A stretch of 64,000 nucleotides of DNA from Candidatus Caenarcanales bacterium (GCA_020050435.1 JAGVKQ010000017.1:62001-126000); one strand, 5' to 3'; counted from the first letter of the stretch, positions 33,401-42,255 are shown. Made by a program: numbers and translations. The notes: a model not told the origin generated them from the letters alone.

Positions 33401-34320
33401 ATTTTATCTTCACTCACCACTGCTCTTAGTATAAAGTCTGTTTTCGGAATTTCAATTGCTTGAGAACCATCTGCATTCTTAAGATTCACCAAAAAATCTC
33501 TAGTAGAAGTTCTGGATCTAATATTAATAAATCTTTCTCCTTGAATTTTTTTGAAAAACAAAATTCCACTAACTTCACCTTTCAAGCTTTTAAGTTCTGG
33601 TTCTTTAATTAGATTTGCAAAGTAACCATAAAAATTTGAAAGATCTACATTTTTTGCTGTTATATAAAAGTTGAAATTATCTTTGTCCCAGTTAAATTTA
33701 TGACTTTCCAGATATTTACCTTTTACATTTAAAAATGACGGAACATCCAATGACCCAATTCTTGTAGTTAAATCAATTCTTCTTTTGTTTGTTTCTGGGG
33801 CTATTTCCCAAACCAAATTCAGATCTTTATATAAAGATTCTCTTGATTTTGGGTTTAATTCATCTATTAAATATAAAATACTGTTGTTTAATCTTAAATT
33901 ATCTACTTCAGGTACAGGTCCTGGAGGAAAGATTTCAATCAAATTCCATTTTCCCTTATTACTTCTAATGACATTCACGTACAAATTTGTAGAGTTAATA
34001 CTGTAAAAATGTGCATATCTACCTTTAAGAAAATTTCTTATATCCCACGTAAATCTAGTGGGTCCTGCCTGCAAAACAAGATTGTTTTCCTGGTCAAAAA
34101 GAGAAATATTTGAAGTAGTAACACCGAGTTTAAATGCATCTAAATCCCAATCAAGGGTGCCTAGTTTTACCACACAAGTTAGTTGATCTTTTAAATTCTT
34201 TTCAACAAGTTTTTTTAATTGGTTAATATTTAGAAAAAAATTCAAGAAAATAGTTGCTGTTATACATAAAACAACAAAAAACCAAACTAGGATTCTAATT
34301 AAAATTCTTGTTTTTGACAT
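30412..34320 (-). CDS. AsmA-like giant envelope protein, 1302 aa
   Basis: A member of the AsmA/TamB-like superfamily of diderm bacteria, whose long beta-groove proteins are thought to carry lipids between membranes or assist outer-membrane assembly. An N-terminal membrane helix (ILVWFFVVLCITATIFLNFF) anchors it; the rest is repeating beta-rich segments with alternating GxLxL, LDGTKIIFEKVEGLINNEPF and IKGNLSLKEDEKVDLIVEAK patterns. The C-terminal part (FSIMAIGKGVTSEEILKNTK through MHGHFELDEGIINTEKFAYA) fits the AsmA-like C-terminal region. It is followed on the same strand by hemW, propeller and mannosidase genes upstream, all closely spaced. The start is 9 bases after the hemW stop. Confidence 0.85.
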   Translation of the reverse strand: MSKTRILIRILVWFFVVLCITATIFLNFFLNINQLKKLVEKNLKDQLTCVVKLGTLDWDLDAFKLGVTTSNISLFDQENNLVLQAGPTRFTWDIRNFLKGRYAHFYSINSTNLYVNVIRSNKGKWNLIEIFPPGPVPEVDNLRLNNSILYLIDELNPKSRESLYKDLNLVWEIAPETNKRRIDLTTRIGSLDVPSFLNVKGKYLESHKFNWDKDNFNFYITAKNVDLSNFYGYFANLIKEPELKSLKGEVSGILFFKKIQGERFINIRSRTSTRDFLVNLKNADGSQAIEIPKTDFILRAVVSEDKIDLHTFRSKVDELTYDIKGSVVNWSKKFPDANLEFKTNRFNFKKIKPYLPLSLLPVSTRMRIEPINDDGFVTLDLKLKGNQYTPKYFGTILLDDFNLTQNSGFISIIKGLNGKLVLDNQIMKIEYLNIPIETTPLVIKGFIDSEKIITSFNLAGNGLNVTVLKDLITQSGLQPPIVDSIIPDGKLNLNLDIFIDKNKAPDIKGNIGFDNLGALLLTNDPLEIKNVFGNLILDGTKIIFEKVEGLINNEPFSIKGNLSLKEDEKVDLIVEAKHLKILNSIVSLLTEKTPFKTVGKTVKGEASDLNLKIAGTLTKPILDGMVFINHVGVSLPGLDDTISDITGNLKFQGTDLLIESVTGMIQNATFEISGLINDLLSVPKPRIKLITGNIEISNLWKFVKEQLKTSSLSVQAEALKKLSGFASLDILVNPTTITGNIDFMDGIVRYETIPFDLTMLEGMVLIDEKNINLIGFMGDVGEKNKFACDLVVYNYLDSDFTLQGMIQADVDPDELVMSINPELMNAIISEGIIPTQINFDGALPLINLNVVSVLDEMLKLELPGYLKKPDGKSYTIAGDVDFDSSNLNLIIHNLNLKSDKLSVTTKGSIKNLNSKEPEIMLFFNSDEPCGLNMILEPLVPLMGFKMWGMIDFNGSVSGTASKYEVSSYAMLYQIEIPDIMGKKLTATDGAVNTFFDGKSGVLNADVNNVMIAALNAKFLSISANYVDPVVNINKFILDSEQGNIIGLGYYDPRDGSFDFNANGKAIDLGALASLSLDDTTKLAGNTDFSIMAIGKGVTSEEILKNTKGDVSFTVTEGKVGQVALLQKVLQFSNLFSSGIFGFNLSNVFSLFFKYQDGSFNKMHGHFELDEGIINTEKFAYAAKDLLLNAFGSIDLNKSLLDMKFYGYLPISNIKTQNAKLSKTSVANKVTNTVSGAITIIPDAFGKARFFIPFLSANNSRYFKFDLAGNTKDQKKIVSKARKSFKWLNKTNQKKENAFLPKI

Positions 34321-34329
34321 CTTGAAAAT

Positions 34330-35454
34330 TTAAATTAATTTGAGGAGAATTTCATTATTTACAAACATTCCTTTATCTGTAAGATGAACGTTATCCTCAA
34401 AAAGTTCTATAAATCCTCCCTCTGTTAGAGTATTCAGCATGTTTTTTACATAATGTTTATCTTTTGTAGTTACTCTTTCAATTGATTTTAAACTAAAGCC
34501 TTGATTTAATCTTGAAGTAAGCATAATCTTTTCAAAATCATAGTTAATTGGGAAGTCAACAATAGTCTCAATATTAGGATTAGAAATATACAAATCTAGG
34601 TCTTTTGTGTTAGCAGTTCTAAGTCCATTTAAATATCTATGAGCACCCACTCCAAAAGCATAATATTCTTTAGCCAGCCAATAATTCAAATTATGCTTTG
34701 ATTCAAAGCCAGATTTTGCAAAATTACTAACTTCATAATGCTTGTAACCATTTTCATTCAGGGTCTGACAAAGTAACATATAAAATTCACTGGCAGTATC
34801 ATCAGTAGGTAAATTTTTAGGATCTTTATAAATATGTTCAAACGGTGTTCCTGGTTCAATAATCAATGAATATGAGGAGATATGCTTAGGATTAAAACTT
34901 AAAGCTTTATAAATACTTTCTTCCCAGATTTGTTTTGTCATACCTGGAACAGAAAAAATAAAATCTAGATTGAAGTTAGTAAAACCTGCATTTTTTATTT
35001 TCTCAATCGCTTCAATGGTCTCATCTACGCTGTGTTTTCTACCTAATGTTTCAAGGATTTTTTCATTAAAACTCTGAGCACCTATACTAATTCTATTTAC
35101 TCCAAGTTTTTTATAACCTACCAAGAAATTGTCATTTGCTGTTCCTGGATTTAACTCCATGGTAATTTCACAATCATTTAAAAATTGAAAATGCTTTTTT
35201 AGTTCAGAAAATAATTTTTCATATAAATCGGGGGGGATGAGAGATGGTGTACCACCACCAATAAAAAGAGAATGAATGGGCTGTGGTAAATTTCCCATAG
35301 CAAAGTAAGCCTCACACTTAGTCTTTATCTCAGATATCAAGGCATCGATATACTCCTCAAAGAGGTGCTCTTTCTTAGCCCATGATGCAAAATCACAGTA
35401 AGGACACTTAGTCTTACAAAAAGGTATATGAATGTATATGCTTTCTGGATTCAT
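34330..35454 (-). CDS. hemW: Radical SAM heme chaperone HemW (HemN-like)
   Basis: A radical SAM protein that inserts heme into respiratory proteins, often mis-annotated as coproporphyrinogen oxidase. The N-terminus SIYIHIPFCKTKCPYCDFAS holds the CxxxCxYC cluster motif. GGGTPSLIP follows, and MELNPGTANDNFLVGYKKLG with RISIGAQSFN completes the TIM-barrel core. At 374 aa with a HemN-type C-terminal domain but without the N-terminal extension of true HemN, it fits HemW. No other heme gene is adjacent. It begins 20 bases after the propeller gene, in a spacer containing two direct AATTGTCAATT repeats. Confidence 0.92.
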   Translation of the reverse strand: MNPESIYIHIPFCKTKCPYCDFASWAKKEHLFEEYIDALISEIKTKCEAYFAMGNLPQPIHSLFIGGGTPSLIPPDLYEKLFSELKKHFQFLNDCEITMELNPGTANDNFLVGYKKLGVNRISIGAQSFNEKILETLGRKHSVDETIEAIEKIKNAGFTNFNLDFIFSVPGMTKQIWEESIYKALSFNPKHISSYSLIIEPGTPFEHIYKDPKNLPTDDTASEFYMLLCQTLNENGYKHYEVSNFAKSGFESKHNLNYWLAKEYYAFGVGAHRYLNGLRTANTKDLDLYISNPNIETIVDFPINYDFEKIMLTSRLNQGFSLKSIERVTTKDKHYVKNMLNTLTEGGFIELFEDNVHLTDKGMFVNNEILLKLI

Positions 35455-35474
35455 TAATTGTCAATTTTCCATTC

Positions 35475-36473
35475 TCAATTGTCAATTATATAAGATCCAT
35501 GCGTAGTAGCCCCTACATCTAGCTTTACAGCTATTGACTTACTATTTAAATCTATAAAAGATATTGTATTTGTTGTTTCACTTGGAACTATGAGCCACTT
35601 ACCATCACGAGTAAGAGCTATTTGCCCCGGAAACTGTGTTTCTATGGGTAAATTTATAGTATCTATTACTTCACCCCTATTTAAATCAACAATACTTATA
35701 GTATTTGACTTACCATTTGCCACATATAAATATTTTCCATCATAACTCTCTAAAAGAGAAACGGGCGTATCCCCTACTGGTATTTCCTTAATCCCTTTTC
35801 CTAATAAATAATTAAATTTTAAAACTGCTTTTTTGTTTCTTAAAGTTATATAAGCATGCTCTCCATCCATACTTGAAACTATTTTTTCTGGACCACCTTC
35901 AATTTTTATATCTTTTCTTTTTGAAAAATTATTGTCATTTAATAAAACAAGTGTATTTGTAGTTGGGCATGTGATAGCAAGCTGATTTATTTTTTTCAGA
36001 AAAGTAAAAGCAGTAGGAGTTGGCAAAAGATTTGCACTATAAAGATATTTTTTTGTAGGTAGTAAAAATATACTTATATCGTTAGATAAACTATTTAAAA
36101 CATACATTTTATCCCCCAAAAATTTTACAAGAACAGGATTAGACATAGCTGGCAAGGGGAATTCATTAAATTTAAGTATTGAAGTGTTAATTAGGGTATT
36201 AAAAGCCATGAGTTCATAGATTTTATCCTTAGCAAAATCAGGAATATAGAGAGTTTCATTATTACTTACTATTTCAAATGGTGCTCCTTTAGTGGGAGTA
36301 TTGTAAACCATAGATAGATCCATTAAGTCCACATAGATTATTTTTCCAGTATCAGGGCTTGTTAAAAATAAAACACCTGATAATTGAAGTTTTTTAATAT
36401 CAGCAGAGTGTGCATTTAATGGTAAACAGAAGAAAATGAAGATCAGAGCTATTAAACTAATAATCTTTCTCAT
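35475..36473 (-). CDS. Exported YVTN-type beta-propeller protein
   Basis: A signal peptide (IISLIALIFIFFCLPLNAHS, cleavage likely after HSA) is followed by seven-bladed propeller repeats, for example GKYLYVANGKSNTISIVDLN and GKWLIVPSETTNTISFIDLN. There are 332 aa in total, with no catalytic motif. Such YVTN/lactonase-like proteins in the periplasm or at the surface serve as binding scaffolds, but the ligand is unknown. The start is 3 bases after the mannosidase stop, so it is co-transcribed with it. It shares its fold type with the N-terminal part of the 1121-aa protein. Confidence 0.85.
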   Translation of the reverse strand: MRKIISLIALIFIFFCLPLNAHSADIKKLQLSGVLFLTSPDTGKIIYVDLMDLSMVYNTPTKGAPFEIVSNNETLYIPDFAKDKIYELMAFNTLINTSILKFNEFPLPAMSNPVLVKFLGDKMYVLNSLSNDISIFLLPTKKYLYSANLLPTPTAFTFLKKINQLAITCPTTNTLVLLNDNNFSKRKDIKIEGGPEKIVSSMDGEHAYITLRNKKAVLKFNYLLGKGIKEIPVGDTPVSLLESYDGKYLYVANGKSNTISIVDLNRGEVIDTINLPIETQFPGQIALTRDGKWLIVPSETTNTISFIDLNSKSIAVKLDVGATTHGSYIIDN

Positions 36474-36476
36474 AAA

Positions 36477-38963
36477 TTAAACCAATATTCCAAAGGTAAT
36501 TATTTGAAAAGGGGCTATATTAAATGTTATTTCCTTATTTTTGCCTAGAGAACTTTGTTTGTCTTCATTTAAGTTAAGAATAAGAGCTTCCTTATATGGG
36601 AAATTAATATTCAATTTACAACTATCAATTTGTTTATTTTGTGGGTTAAAGAGCCTCAAAGTAAACATTTTTTCATCGTCTTCACTCCTTTTAAAAGAGC
36701 TTAACATCAATTCTGGTGGGATGTTCAGCAATTGTTGAAATTCCATTTTTATTTTTGATTCATAAGCTAAAACGGGTGTTTGCTGTTTTAACTGCTCTTC
36801 ATGAATATCTATTTTTTTATCATGCAAATAAATGGAGTAATTAAACTCTATCAGCCTGTTGCATTGTGCATCTGGAGTTTCCAAGTGGGCATGAGAATGA
36901 ACGCTGGAAAGCCTGCCAACAGCACGGATTAAATCAATAGCAAAACCATTTCCATCTTTATACAATTCATAACTAGCAAGTCCTCCCCCAAAGAAAGAAA
37001 GTCCATTTTTTCCATTAGTATGCTCAATAAAATTATAAAGTGGTTGGTTAAAAGCACAATTCTTCCAATCTAATGGCTGCCTAGCCCTTTCAATAATTCC
37101 AAAAGGTGTATCAGCAGTGACAGAGTTCGTCGCTAAATTAGTAGGAAAATGAAGTCTAATTCTTTTATTTTTTAAATTATTATTAATTTTCGTCTTAAAG
37201 TCAATTCTATTTGTATTGAAATAATATGTAGCTTCTATTGTTAAATCAAGATCTTTAATAGATGATTCAAGCTTAAATCTTTTTCTTAAATTGTTTTCTT
37301 CTATTACTTCCCACTTAGAGCTAATGGCTAATGGTTGGTGGCTATTGGCTTTTGGTTCAAAATTATACTCATCACCAAGATCATCTTCTATAGTAAATTG
37401 GTGAAGGTTATTAAAGTTTTTATCGTTAAACTTAGCATCAAAAGTACCATTATTGTGAAATCTTAATTTCAGAGAAGAGTCAGCAAATGGTTTTAAATTT
37501 TCAGCTGCACTTTCTTTACCAGCAATAACCTTATAAGCTTTAGCTGAAAATGGTTTCATGGCTGCATTTAAAACAATCTTAAATCTTTTTATTGCTTGTA
37601 ATAAAGGAATATCATTTCTGGATAAAACAAAAGTTTCTTCATTAGAGGTTTCAAGAATATTAAAACTTACTTCAGTTTCACCATCCAAGAGTTTAAAGCT
37701 ATTGATTTCTTTTTCTATTACTGGTTTTGCGCCAGGATCAGTAGATATAGGACCTAATGGAATCTCAATAATAGCTTCCACAACATCACATCTCTCATAT
37801 GAAGTCAGATTAACAAGATTTAAAAATAAGTCTTCTTTATTAGCTTCAGGCTGTGGAGGATTCTTAATGTTTTCCGTGAGTTTATCTACAAGCTGATTAA
37901 CCTTTAAATATCTGGTTTCCATTTCTTTATGAACATCATCAATAGAGCAGCCACAAATAGAGTCATGTGCATGATTTTGAATTAGAAGTTTCCAGGCATA
38001 TTTTAATTTCTCAAAAGGGTATTTAGTGTTATTTAAGAGGGATGAAACGGTAGCAAAAGGCTCAAGAACCTTTTCAATTTTAGTTTGTATACTATAGTTT
38101 TGAAGCTTTAAATATACTCTGGATGAGAGAGTACCACTTAGAATTTGTTTATTGTTATCATCTCTTAATTCACCGAAATAAATTGGGAAAGTCTTTTTTA
38201 AGCTCTCAATCTCTTTAAAAACATTTTGAAGTGAGCTTTGAGTTATTTCATACTTGTCTGAGCTTTTAGTTTTTTTGATAACACTGAGCAAATTCTTTTG
38301 CACAAATAAATGATCACAGCCATTCATAAGAAGAACATGTCCAGAAAGTGTTGTTTTCTTTTGCTTTTCTAAAATTTTATCTAAATATTCACCAGTCTTT
38401 TCTTCAGGAATTCTTTGTGCATTGTTATACCAATTGGTCATGCATATTGTCAGGACACTATCACCATTTAAAGAATGCCAATTATGCTCTGCAAATCCAT
38501 CTTGAATTCCTCTGCCTAAAATAGAGTAGTGAATATTAAACCCTTTAAAAATCTGAGGGAGTTGAGCAATTTGCCCAAACTGATCAGGAAGATATCCGAT
38601 CATCATTGGCTCACCAAATTCTTTGACATCTCTAATACCATATAAAAGGTTTCTAACGGTAGCTTCTCCACTGCTTAAAAACTGATCTGACAAAACGTAC
38701 CAAGGTCCTATTAATATATTTTTTGACTTTATAAACTTCTTTAAAAGTTCTTTTTTATCAGGGTATATCTCTAAAAAATCCTGAAGAATTACAGATTGTC
38801 CATCTAAATGGAAAATGAAATCATTGTTTTGTTCTAAAATAGTTAAGAGCTCATTTATAAGATCAACAAGTTCTGATCTAAAAGTTTCAAAAGGAAGATA
38901 CCATTCTCTATCCCAATGAGTATGAGAAATAACATGGAAGGTAATTTTATCAGTACTCAGCAT
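36477..38963 (-). CDS. Alpha-mannosidase, GH38 family
   Basis: Hydrolyses alpha-linked mannose by a retaining, zinc-dependent mechanism. The catalytic domain begins with HTHWDREW (14-21, zinc ligands His14 and Asp16-18 region). GYLPDQFGQIAQLPQIF holds the likely nucleophile Asp127, and NHAHDSICGCSIDDVHKEM carries further active-site residues. Central and C-terminal beta-sandwich domains complete 828 aa. No signal peptide is present, so it acts in the cytoplasm. Residues about 536-547 (PKANSHQPLAIS) are encoded by a palindromic repeat unit. Its start overlaps the divergent glycosyltransferase gene by up to 48 bases. A partner in glycan turnover or mannosylglycerate-type use is possible. Confidence 0.9.
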   Translation of the reverse strand: MLSTDKITFHVISHTHWDREWYLPFETFRSELVDLINELLTILEQNNDFIFHLDGQSVILQDFLEIYPDKKELLKKFIKSKNILIGPWYVLSDQFLSSGEATVRNLLYGIRDVKEFGEPMMIGYLPDQFGQIAQLPQIFKGFNIHYSILGRGIQDGFAEHNWHSLNGDSVLTICMTNWYNNAQRIPEEKTGEYLDKILEKQKKTTLSGHVLLMNGCDHLFVQKNLLSVIKKTKSSDKYEITQSSLQNVFKEIESLKKTFPIYFGELRDDNNKQILSGTLSSRVYLKLQNYSIQTKIEKVLEPFATVSSLLNNTKYPFEKLKYAWKLLIQNHAHDSICGCSIDDVHKEMETRYLKVNQLVDKLTENIKNPPQPEANKEDLFLNLVNLTSYERCDVVEAIIEIPLGPISTDPGAKPVIEKEINSFKLLDGETEVSFNILETSNEETFVLSRNDIPLLQAIKRFKIVLNAAMKPFSAKAYKVIAGKESAAENLKPFADSSLKLRFHNNGTFDAKFNDKNFNNLHQFTIEDDLGDEYNFEPKANSHQPLAISSKWEVIEENNLRKRFKLESSIKDLDLTIEATYYFNTNRIDFKTKINNNLKNKRIRLHFPTNLATNSVTADTPFGIIERARQPLDWKNCAFNQPLYNFIEHTNGKNGLSFFGGGLASYELYKDGNGFAIDLIRAVGRLSSVHSHAHLETPDAQCNRLIEFNYSIYLHDKKIDIHEEQLKQQTPVLAYESKIKMEFQQLLNIPPELMLSSFKRSEDDEKMFTLRLFNPQNKQIDSCKLNINFPYKEALILNLNEDKQSSLGKNKEITFNIAPFQIITFGILV
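37321..37354. repeat. Repeat unit embedded in the GH38 gene
   Basis: On the coding strand, CCAATAGCCACCAACCATTA-like heptamer blocks continuing into GCCATTAGC match the style of the intergenic ATGGTTAATGG repeats at 5774 and 16129. The repeat keeps the reading frame and codes for KANSHQPLAIS. Confidence 0.55.
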
Positions 38964-40472
38964 TCAACAACCAATCAATTTAAAAGAATTGGAACTCTTA
39001 CACTTATAGTTTACTTTATTTGTGCTGCTTTTGGATGGATAAATCTAGTTATATCAAGCATAACTAATAAGGTCTATTACCCTCTTAGAAGTTATCTTAT
39101 TCTTTTCAATGAAAGTGAAATTAAAAATTTTAGCAAAATTGGGAAAAATATTTTAAATTTCAGCGGCTTCAAAGCCATTATAGAAACAGAGATCCCTTAC
39201 AAATTAATCAATGATGTGTTTTTTATGGTGGTTTGTTCAATTTTAGCTATTTTATTTTTTCAAGGATATAAATTAGTTCAGTCTGAAAAAATAAATGGTC
39301 AAGAAATAAGTAACTTAACCATAGTAAAGTGGTCAATTGCTTTTTCAATTTTAATGACTATTTCAATTCCCTGCAATTCCGCTGATTTATACGGCTATAT
39401 TGCACGAGGTGCACAGCAAACTTTACATCACCAAAATCCATATTTTGAAACAGTAGCAGAGATTAAAGATTTTAAAAAAAGCTCTTTATTCTTCAATTTT
39501 ATGTGGCCCCCTCAACCCACTACCTATGGTCCTATATTTATTTCAATTACAAAAACTGTACTTTTCCTAAGTGATAATAATTTTCTTGTCTCTTTTTTTA
39601 ATTTTAAGCTTTTAAACCTAATAATTTATTTCCTATTTCTTGTTTTCACAATCAATAAGTTAAATCCTGAAGATTTTTTTCTAGTTGCTTTCAACCCACT
39701 AATTTTTATTCAAGGGTTATGGAACGGTCACAACGACTTAATTTGTGGTGTTCTAATCTTTACAGGTATATATTTAATAATAAAAGAAGAAAAGTATTTT
39801 TCAGGAAGCTTAGCATTGACTTCTGCAATAGGAGTTAAATATGTTTCTATTTTAATTCTTCCAATTGTTTTTATTCATTTATTCTTTACAAACAAGAAGA
39901 AAATGAGTGATGTCACTCTAGGTATTTTATGTGGATTAGTCTTAATAGCTATATTTTCTATTGATTATATAGATATTTTTTCATCGGTCAGTAGTGAAAA
40001 AATAGGTCGACTATATACAAACATTGATCTAGTCCATAAGTCACTAATTGCGACATTATTCATACTGGGCAAATGCTTATCTAGAGCTCTAAGTCTCAAT
40101 TTAGATTTAACTCTTATGTTATCAATAATAAAGTATTCAATTTATTTTATTTTCCTAGTCTTTTATCTCAAGATTCTATTTAAAAAGAATGAAGAGCTTA
40201 TTAGTAAAATGTTTTTGGTCTTACTTACTTTCTTTTGTTTTACTCTTGCTAAGTTTCATTCATGGTACTTATTAAACTTTATTTTATTAATTCCACTATT
40301 AAACAAAGATAAAAATAAAGTTTTAATCAAATTTTCAGTACTTCTTATAATGTTTCATACCTTGTCCATAACATTTATTGATCAGGCGAAAATCTTGAAT
40401 TTTATGTTTTTAACATTTTTGCCACTAATCATTACATATAGAAGCAATATCAATAAACTCACCAATGGGTAA
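38934..40472 (+). CDS. Membrane glycosyltransferase, GT-C type (polyprenol-phosphate sugar donor)
   Basis: An integral membrane protein with about 12 hydrophobic helices and loops typical of GT-C mannosyl- or glucosyltransferases of the DUF2029/MptB-like group: NSADLYGYIARGAQQTLHHQ in the first outer loop, then PPQPTTYGPIF and LWNGHNDLICGVLIFTGIYL. It would transfer sugars from a lipid-phosphate donor on the outer face of the membrane. The chosen ATG is 38934; ATGs at 38916 and 38922 are alternatives. All overlap the divergent GH38 gene because no later start exists before the first helix. A weak -10 (TATGAG) lies 7 bases before. Its end overlaps the nuclease gene tail to tail by 48 bases. 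Confidence 0.75.
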   Translation: MEGNFISTQHSTTNQFKRIGTLTLIVYFICAAFGWINLVISSITNKVYYPLRSYLILFNESEIKNFSKIGKNILNFSGFKAIIETEIPYKLINDVFFMVVCSILAILFFQGYKLVQSEKINGQEISNLTIVKWSIAFSILMTISIPCNSADLYGYIARGAQQTLHHQNPYFETVAEIKDFKKSSLFFNFMWPPQPTTYGPIFISITKTVLFLSDNNFLVSFFNFKLLNLIIYFLFLVFTINKLNPEDFFLVAFNPLIFIQGLWNGHNDLICGVLIFTGIYLIIKEEKYFSGSLALTSAIGVKYVSILILPIVFIHLFFTNKKKMSDVTLGILCGLVLIAIFSIDYIDIFSSVSSEKIGRLYTNIDLVHKSLIATLFILGKCLSRALSLNLDLTLMLSIIKYSIYFIFLVFYLKILFKKNEELISKMFLVLLTFFCFTLAKFHSWYLLNFILLIPLLNKDKNKVLIKFSVLLIMFHTLSITFIDQAKILNFMFLTFLPLIITYRSNINKLTNG

Positions 40473-41864
40473 TTCGTTTTTCTTTATTGAAAGCAACCAT
40501 TTCTTTAAAAAGTAAAGTGCTAAACAATCATCATGATTATATTCAATACTCAATTCTAAAAATCTTCTATCTTTTGTCTCCAGATATGAGCTATACCAAC
40601 ACATTGACTGCATTGCATTGGCTTCTTTATTTCTCCATGAAAAGCCCAGCGCCTTTACAATATTCTTGAGAGAATAGCTAGTTACAGGCATAATAAGAGA
40701 GTTTTTTATTATCTTTTCCACATTGACAAGTCTAGCTTTTGGTAAGGTTTGCCATTTTTCATTAAAAATCGACTGTTCATAATGTCCATAATGATAAAAA
40801 GGTGAATCCATATGATCTCTTAAATAAGCAGTAAGATCACTTAAAAACTGCTCTTCACTTTCTTCAAAAAGAAGACTGGTATATTCTTCTTTCTCTTTAT
40901 TTACTTTCAACAAACCCACTAGATAATCTACACGTGTAATTTCTGTACCTTTTTCGTCAAAAACCATATCACTTTCAAAATCGATATAAATCTCACTGTT
41001 TTCTTCTTCTACTTCAGGGAGTGCTTTTAGATAGATTTTCTTTTCACTCAGACATTTTGCCTGAATAATAATTTCTTTTCTCTTCTCAGGAGTTAACTCT
41101 TCTATATTTACCAAGTCTTCTTCTGTACATTGACCTAAATCAGAATAGTTTTTCACTCCAATTTCTTCAAGAGTTTTTTTTATCTTTTTATTTACTCCAG
41201 GAATAAGAGATAAGTCCTTTTTTTCATGAGCCTCAGGTAAACAAAAGTTATACCATTGGCACATCTGACAACCTGAATCTATAAAAAGTGGTGGCAGGGT
41301 TTCACTATCACTAAGTATTTTTTGACCTTCTGAAATAGCACTAACTACGTTTTTCATTAGAGCAGGAAAATATTTTATCTGAAGGTCCATATCCAGAAGC
41401 AAAAGCCCGCCATAAAGTGGGGTAAATCCTTGAATCTCACCAAGCAAATATGAGTAACTAGACAACTGAATTAAATATCTTTCTTTAGCAGTACTAGCTC
41501 CCTTAATATCCACTGCATAATAATAATGTTCACCGAGGAGTGAATTTCCTTTTGCTTTAATTAAAAAATCAGGGATTCCTACTAATTCATCATTTTTAAG
41601 TACGCCTTGGTAAATAGTCTCTACTCCATTTTGCATGAGTTCTAGGGTAGATTTTAAACCTGTATCAAAATCTCCGATTTTATACTTAGGCTTTTCATAC
41701 TTAAAAAAGTCTACGACTGTAGATTCATAATTTCTACCTACTTTCCATAATCTTCTTAAAAAATCACTTGGAGGAGTTTGTAAAGCTTTATCCCCAAACT
41801 TATTTAGAAAAAGAAGTCTTGGACAACGGTAAAAATTAATTATTTCTGTAACGGATAGATGCAT
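40425..41864 (-). CDS. TM0106-type RecB-family nuclease with RNase H-like domain
   Basis: A probable DNA/RNA nuclease. The N-terminal RecB/Cas4-like domain has motif II GIPDF and motif III AVDIKG (near residues 97-122). Four cysteines placed as in Cas4/AddB Fe-S clusters are visible: one in FYRCPRL and three as CxxCx5C (CQMCQWYNFC, about 199-208). A helix-hairpin-helix-like segment (DLSLIPGVNKKIKKTLEEIG) and a C-terminal RNase H-like exonuclease domain (IYIDFESDMVFD, YNHDDCLALY) follow. There is no helicase domain. I use ATG 41864; the frame opens one codon earlier at TTG. A TATAGT -10 lies about 18 bases upstream. No CRISPR array is nearby. Confidence 0.87.
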   Translation of the reverse strand: MHLSVTEIINFYRCPRLLFLNKFGDKALQTPPSDFLRRLWKVGRNYESTVVDFFKYEKPKYKIGDFDTGLKSTLELMQNGVETIYQGVLKNDELVGIPDFLIKAKGNSLLGEHYYYAVDIKGASTAKERYLIQLSSYSYLLGEIQGFTPLYGGLLLLDMDLQIKYFPALMKNVVSAISEGQKILSDSETLPPLFIDSGCQMCQWYNFCLPEAHEKKDLSLIPGVNKKIKKTLEEIGVKNYSDLGQCTEEDLVNIEELTPEKRKEIIIQAKCLSEKKIYLKALPEVEEENSEIYIDFESDMVFDEKGTEITRVDYLVGLLKVNKEKEEYTSLLFEESEEQFLSDLTAYLRDHMDSPFYHYGHYEQSIFNEKWQTLPKARLVNVEKIIKNSLIMPVTSYSLKNIVKALGFSWRNKEANAMQSMCWYSSYLETKDRRFLELSIEYNHDDCLALYFLKKWLLSIKKNELPIGEFIDIASICND

Positions 41865-41891
41865 CAAATTCAGGCTGGTAAAACTATATCT

Positions 41892-42086
41892 TTACTTCCC
41901 GCCTGGTGTCCTTCTGTGAAAACTACTATTGCCGCCAAATCCTTTTGAATTACCACTAAATTTATTTGGGTTTGAGAATTGAGAAAAGGGTTTAGGGGCA
42001 GGTGGTTGAAATCCCTTTTTTTGATTTTCTGCATTTAATTTTTCGTCAGGATTATCTTTTTGTCTTTTTTGGTCTTTATTTGCCAT
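41892..42086 (-). CDS. Small disordered basic protein, 64 aa
   Basis: A low-complexity protein (KDQKRQKDNPDEKLNAENQK, then FSNPNKFSGNSKGFGGNSS) rich in Lys, Asn, Gly, Ser and Pro, with no fold expected and no homologue I can name. It has an excellent AGGAG site five to six bases before the ATG and a TAAAAT -10-like element upstream, so expression is likely. It could be a nucleic-acid-associated or condensate-type peptide, but this is speculation. It lies between the nuclease gene and tRNA-Thr. Confidence 0.6.
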   Translation of the reverse strand: MANKDQKRQKDNPDEKLNAENQKKGFQPPAPKPFSQFSNPNKFSGNSKGFGGNSSFHRRTPGGK

Positions 42087-42165
42087 TTTTTGCTCCTAAT
42101 ATCTTAATTTTACCCGATTTTGAAAGAGATGTATCATGCTTTGGAATGATTAAAGTAAATTTGAA

Positions 42166-42238
42166 AGCCGCCAACAGGAGTTGAACCTGCGACCAACTGC
42201 TTACGAAGCAGCTGCTCTACCAACTGAGCTATGGCGGC
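42166..42238 (-). tRNA. tRNA-Thr (CGT anticodon)
   Basis: A 73-base cloverleaf. The acceptor GCCGCCA pairs with TGGCGGC, the D-arm is GCTC/GAGC, the anticodon stem GCTGC/GCAGT encloses TTCGTAA (anticodon CGT, reading ACG), and the T-arm is CAGGTTCAACTCCTG-like. CCA is not encoded. It lies between the small disordered protein gene and a long hairpin element downstream of the kinase gene. Confidence 0.95.
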
Positions 42239-42255
42239 ATACGTCTAATATTTTA

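Noticed and set aside
40425-41864. TM0106-type nuclease as a Cas4 or part of a CRISPR or defence system
   Set aside because: There are no repeats, cas genes or helicase partners in the window, and the RNase H-like C-terminus fits the stand-alone TM0106 group.
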